Positions 5,829-7,061 of a DNA stretch of 7,061 bases are shown piece by piece. Where the stretch lies: assembly GCA_018812395.1 (NCBI GenBank), contig JAHJDS010000136.1:1-7061 (forward strand), read 5' to 3'. The notes below the pieces were generated by a model. The model saw nothing but the letters and a program-made list of their open reading frames with translations. It did not search any database and was not told the origin of the DNA. This DNA comes from Pseudomonadota bacterium (GTDB lineage Bacteria; Desulfobacterota; Desulfarculia; Desulfarculales; JAHJDS01). The position numbers and the translations under genes were made by a program. Numbering within the stretch: the stretch's first letter is position 1; the number at the start of each line of letters is the position of its first letter.

Positions 5829-7061
5829 GCGAAGAGGGCACCGTAAAGGTATTTGACACCACGCTCCGCGACGGCGAGCAGATGCCAAATTTGGCCTTCT
5901 CGGTCGAGGACAAGCTCAAGATCGCCCGCAAGCTGGACGAGTTGGGCGTGGCCGTGATCGAGGCCGGATTCCCGGTCAACTCGGCCCAGGAGGCCGAGGC
6001 GGTGCGCCTGGTCGCGGCCGAGGTCTCAGCAGTGGTCTGCGGCATCGCCCGGGCGGTGCCGGCCGACCTTGACGCCGTGATCGACACCGGCGCAGGCCTA
6101 GTGGACGTGTTCTGCTCGACCAGCGACATCCAGATGGAGCAGTCCACCTTCAAGACCCGCCCCCAGGTGGTCGAGGCCAGCGTCCGGGCAATCAAGCAGG
6201 TCAAGGACGCAGGCCTCGAGTGCCTGTTCACGCCCATGGACGCCACCCGGACCGACCCCGAATTCCTGGTCGAGGTCTGCGCCGCGGCCTTCGAGGCCGG
6301 GGCGGACTGGATCGGCCTGACCGACACCGTGGGCGTGGGTACGCCCGCCTCGGTGGCCGAGATGGTCCGGCGGGTGGCGTCGGCCACCAGGGCCCCGATC
6401 TCGTTCCACGGCCACGACGACTTCGGCCTGGCCACGGCCAACACCCTGGCCGCGGTCGAGGCCGGGGCGAGGATGGTCCAGGTCTGCGTCAACGGCCTGG
6501 GCGAGCGGGCCGGCAACGCCGCGCTCGAGGAGGTGGCCGTGGCCCTCAAGTGCCTGGCCGGCGTGGACTGCGGCCTCGACTTCAGCAAGCTGTACGCGGT
6601 CTCCCGCCTCGTGGAGCGGCTGTCGGGGGTGGCCGTGCCCGGCAACAAGCCCGTGGTCGGGGCCAACGCCTTCACCCACGAGAGCGGCATCCACGCCGCC
6701 GGAGTGATGCGCGACCGGCGGACCTTCGAGCCCGGCCTGCTGACGCCGGACATGGTCGGACACCGCCGCCGGCTGGTGGTCGGCAAACACACCGGGCGCC
6801 ACGGCATCGCCCAGGTGCTGATGGAGGCCGGCCTCGAGCCCGGCCCCGAGGAACTGACCGAGATCGTCGGGCGGGTCCGGGCCGTGGTGGCCAAGGGCAA
6901 GCAGATCACCAACACCGATTTGTTCGCCATCGCCGAGACGGTCATGCAGAAAGTCCCGGCCGGGCTCCGGGCCATCGTCGTCGAGCAGTTGATGGTCACC
7001 ACCGGGGATCGGATCACGCCCACGGCCAGCGTCAAGGCCCGCGTCCACGGCCAGGAACGCC
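5825..7061 (+). CDS. Archaeal-type 2-isopropylmalate/(R)-citramalate synthase family enzyme, 3' end missing
   Basis: This member of the HMGL-like (DRE-TIM) acyltransferase family condenses acetyl-CoA with a 2-oxo acid. The frame runs open to the window edge, with 412 codons visible. VFDTTLRDGEQ holds R15 and metal ligand D16; FHGHDDFGLATANT gives metal ligands H195 and H197; NGLGERAGNAALEE begins at 223; HESGIH contains catalytic-type H290; GKHTGRHGI follows. Residues from about 387, including ITPTASVK, are the start of a LeuA-type allosteric dimer domain, which NifV and AksA lack. The sequence resembles archaeal LeuA/CimA more than E. coli LeuA. The operon position favours leucine synthesis (LeuA); citramalate synthase (CimA, isoleucine from pyruvate) is the main alternative. 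The start is GTG 5825, with GGAGG at 5814-5818 six nt upstream and overlapping the ilvC stop. The usual S-x-E-D block reads T136-P-M-D, so the conserved Glu is Met138. Confidence 0.88.
   Translation, partial: MSEEGTVKVFDTTLRDGEQMPNLAFSVEDKLKIARKLDELGVAVIEAGFPVNSAQEAEAVRLVAAEVSAVVCGIARAVPADLDAVIDTGAGLVDVFCSTSDIQMEQSTFKTRPQVVEASVRAIKQVKDAGLECLFTPMDATRTDPEFLVEVCAAAFEAGADWIGLTDTVGVGTPASVAEMVRRVASATRAPISFHGHDDFGLATANTLAAVEAGARMVQVCVNGLGERAGNAALEEVAVALKCLAGVDCGLDFSKLYAVSRLVERLSGVAVPGNKPVVGANAFTHESGIHAAGVMRDRRTFEPGLLTPDMVGHRRRLVVGKHTGRHGIAQVLMEAGLEPGPEELTEIVGRVRAVVAKGKQITNTDLFAIAETVMQKVPAGLRAIVVEQLMVTTGDRITPTASVKARVHGQER

Noticed and set aside
5623..7048. Minus-strand open frames opposite ilvC and the LeuA/CimA-like gene
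   Set aside because: The + strand frame here has continuous family motifs from 5825 to the window end. The minus-strand products are Ser/Arg/Thr-rich or Gly/His-rich shadows.
1..7061. tRNA, rRNA, CRISPR, insertion sequence or prophage remnants
   Set aside because: No cloverleaf-like element, repeat array, transposase frame or attachment-site duplication was seen by eye. The region reads as core metabolic genes.

Overview
The window is GC-rich throughout (codons end mostly in G or C). It carries the left part of a branched-chain amino acid biosynthesis operon on the + strand, preceded by the 3' end of an unrelated thioredoxin-fold gene. The gene order ilvD-ilvB-ilvN-ilvC followed by an isopropylmalate-synthase-family gene, a near-consensus -35 box and an anaerobe-like dihydroxyacid dehydratase suggest a GC-rich anaerobic bacterium. 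A deltaproteobacterial (Desulfobacterota-type) lineage is my best guess. That placement is inference from gene order and protein style, since there is no rRNA or other phylogenetic marker here.

Layout. 1-344: C-terminal part of a thioredoxin-like protein with a CPFC active site. 345-503: intergenic DNA with GC-rich short palindromes, then an A8 tract and a sigma70-like promoter whose -35 is a perfect TTGACA. 504-635: an unlisted 43-codon ORF with an excellent Shine-Dalgarno. Its last 17 codons include 13 for Leu, Val or Ile, so it looks like an ilv attenuator leader peptide. 636-793: untranslated leader with a strong hairpin (681-704), a T6 run (712-717) and several alternative pairings. 794-2497: ilvD. 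2494-4239: ilvB. 4240-4818: ilvN. 4821-5828: ilvC. 5825-7061: an archaeal-style LeuA/CimA-family synthase, cut by the window end.

How it works together. IlvBN condenses pyruvate to acetolactate (or pyruvate plus 2-oxobutyrate to acetohydroxybutyrate). IlvC isomerises and reduces these products, and IlvD dehydrates them to the 2-oxo acids that become valine and isoleucine. The last gene most likely takes 2-oxoisovalerate towards leucine; a citramalate synthase role, making 2-oxobutyrate for isoleucine, cannot be excluded. The five structural genes are packed with 4-nt overlaps, a 0-nt junction or a 2-nt gap, which implies one transcript with translational coupling. Two control layers are visible: probable ribosome-mediated attenuation through the leader peptide, and valine feedback through the ACT domain of IlvN, whose valine-site residues are kept.

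The most interesting points are the leader peptide and attenuator, whose hairpin and U-tract geometry is unusual, and the terminal synthase, which has Met where a substrate-pocket Glu is expected. The minus-strand open frames are shadows of the + strand genes.
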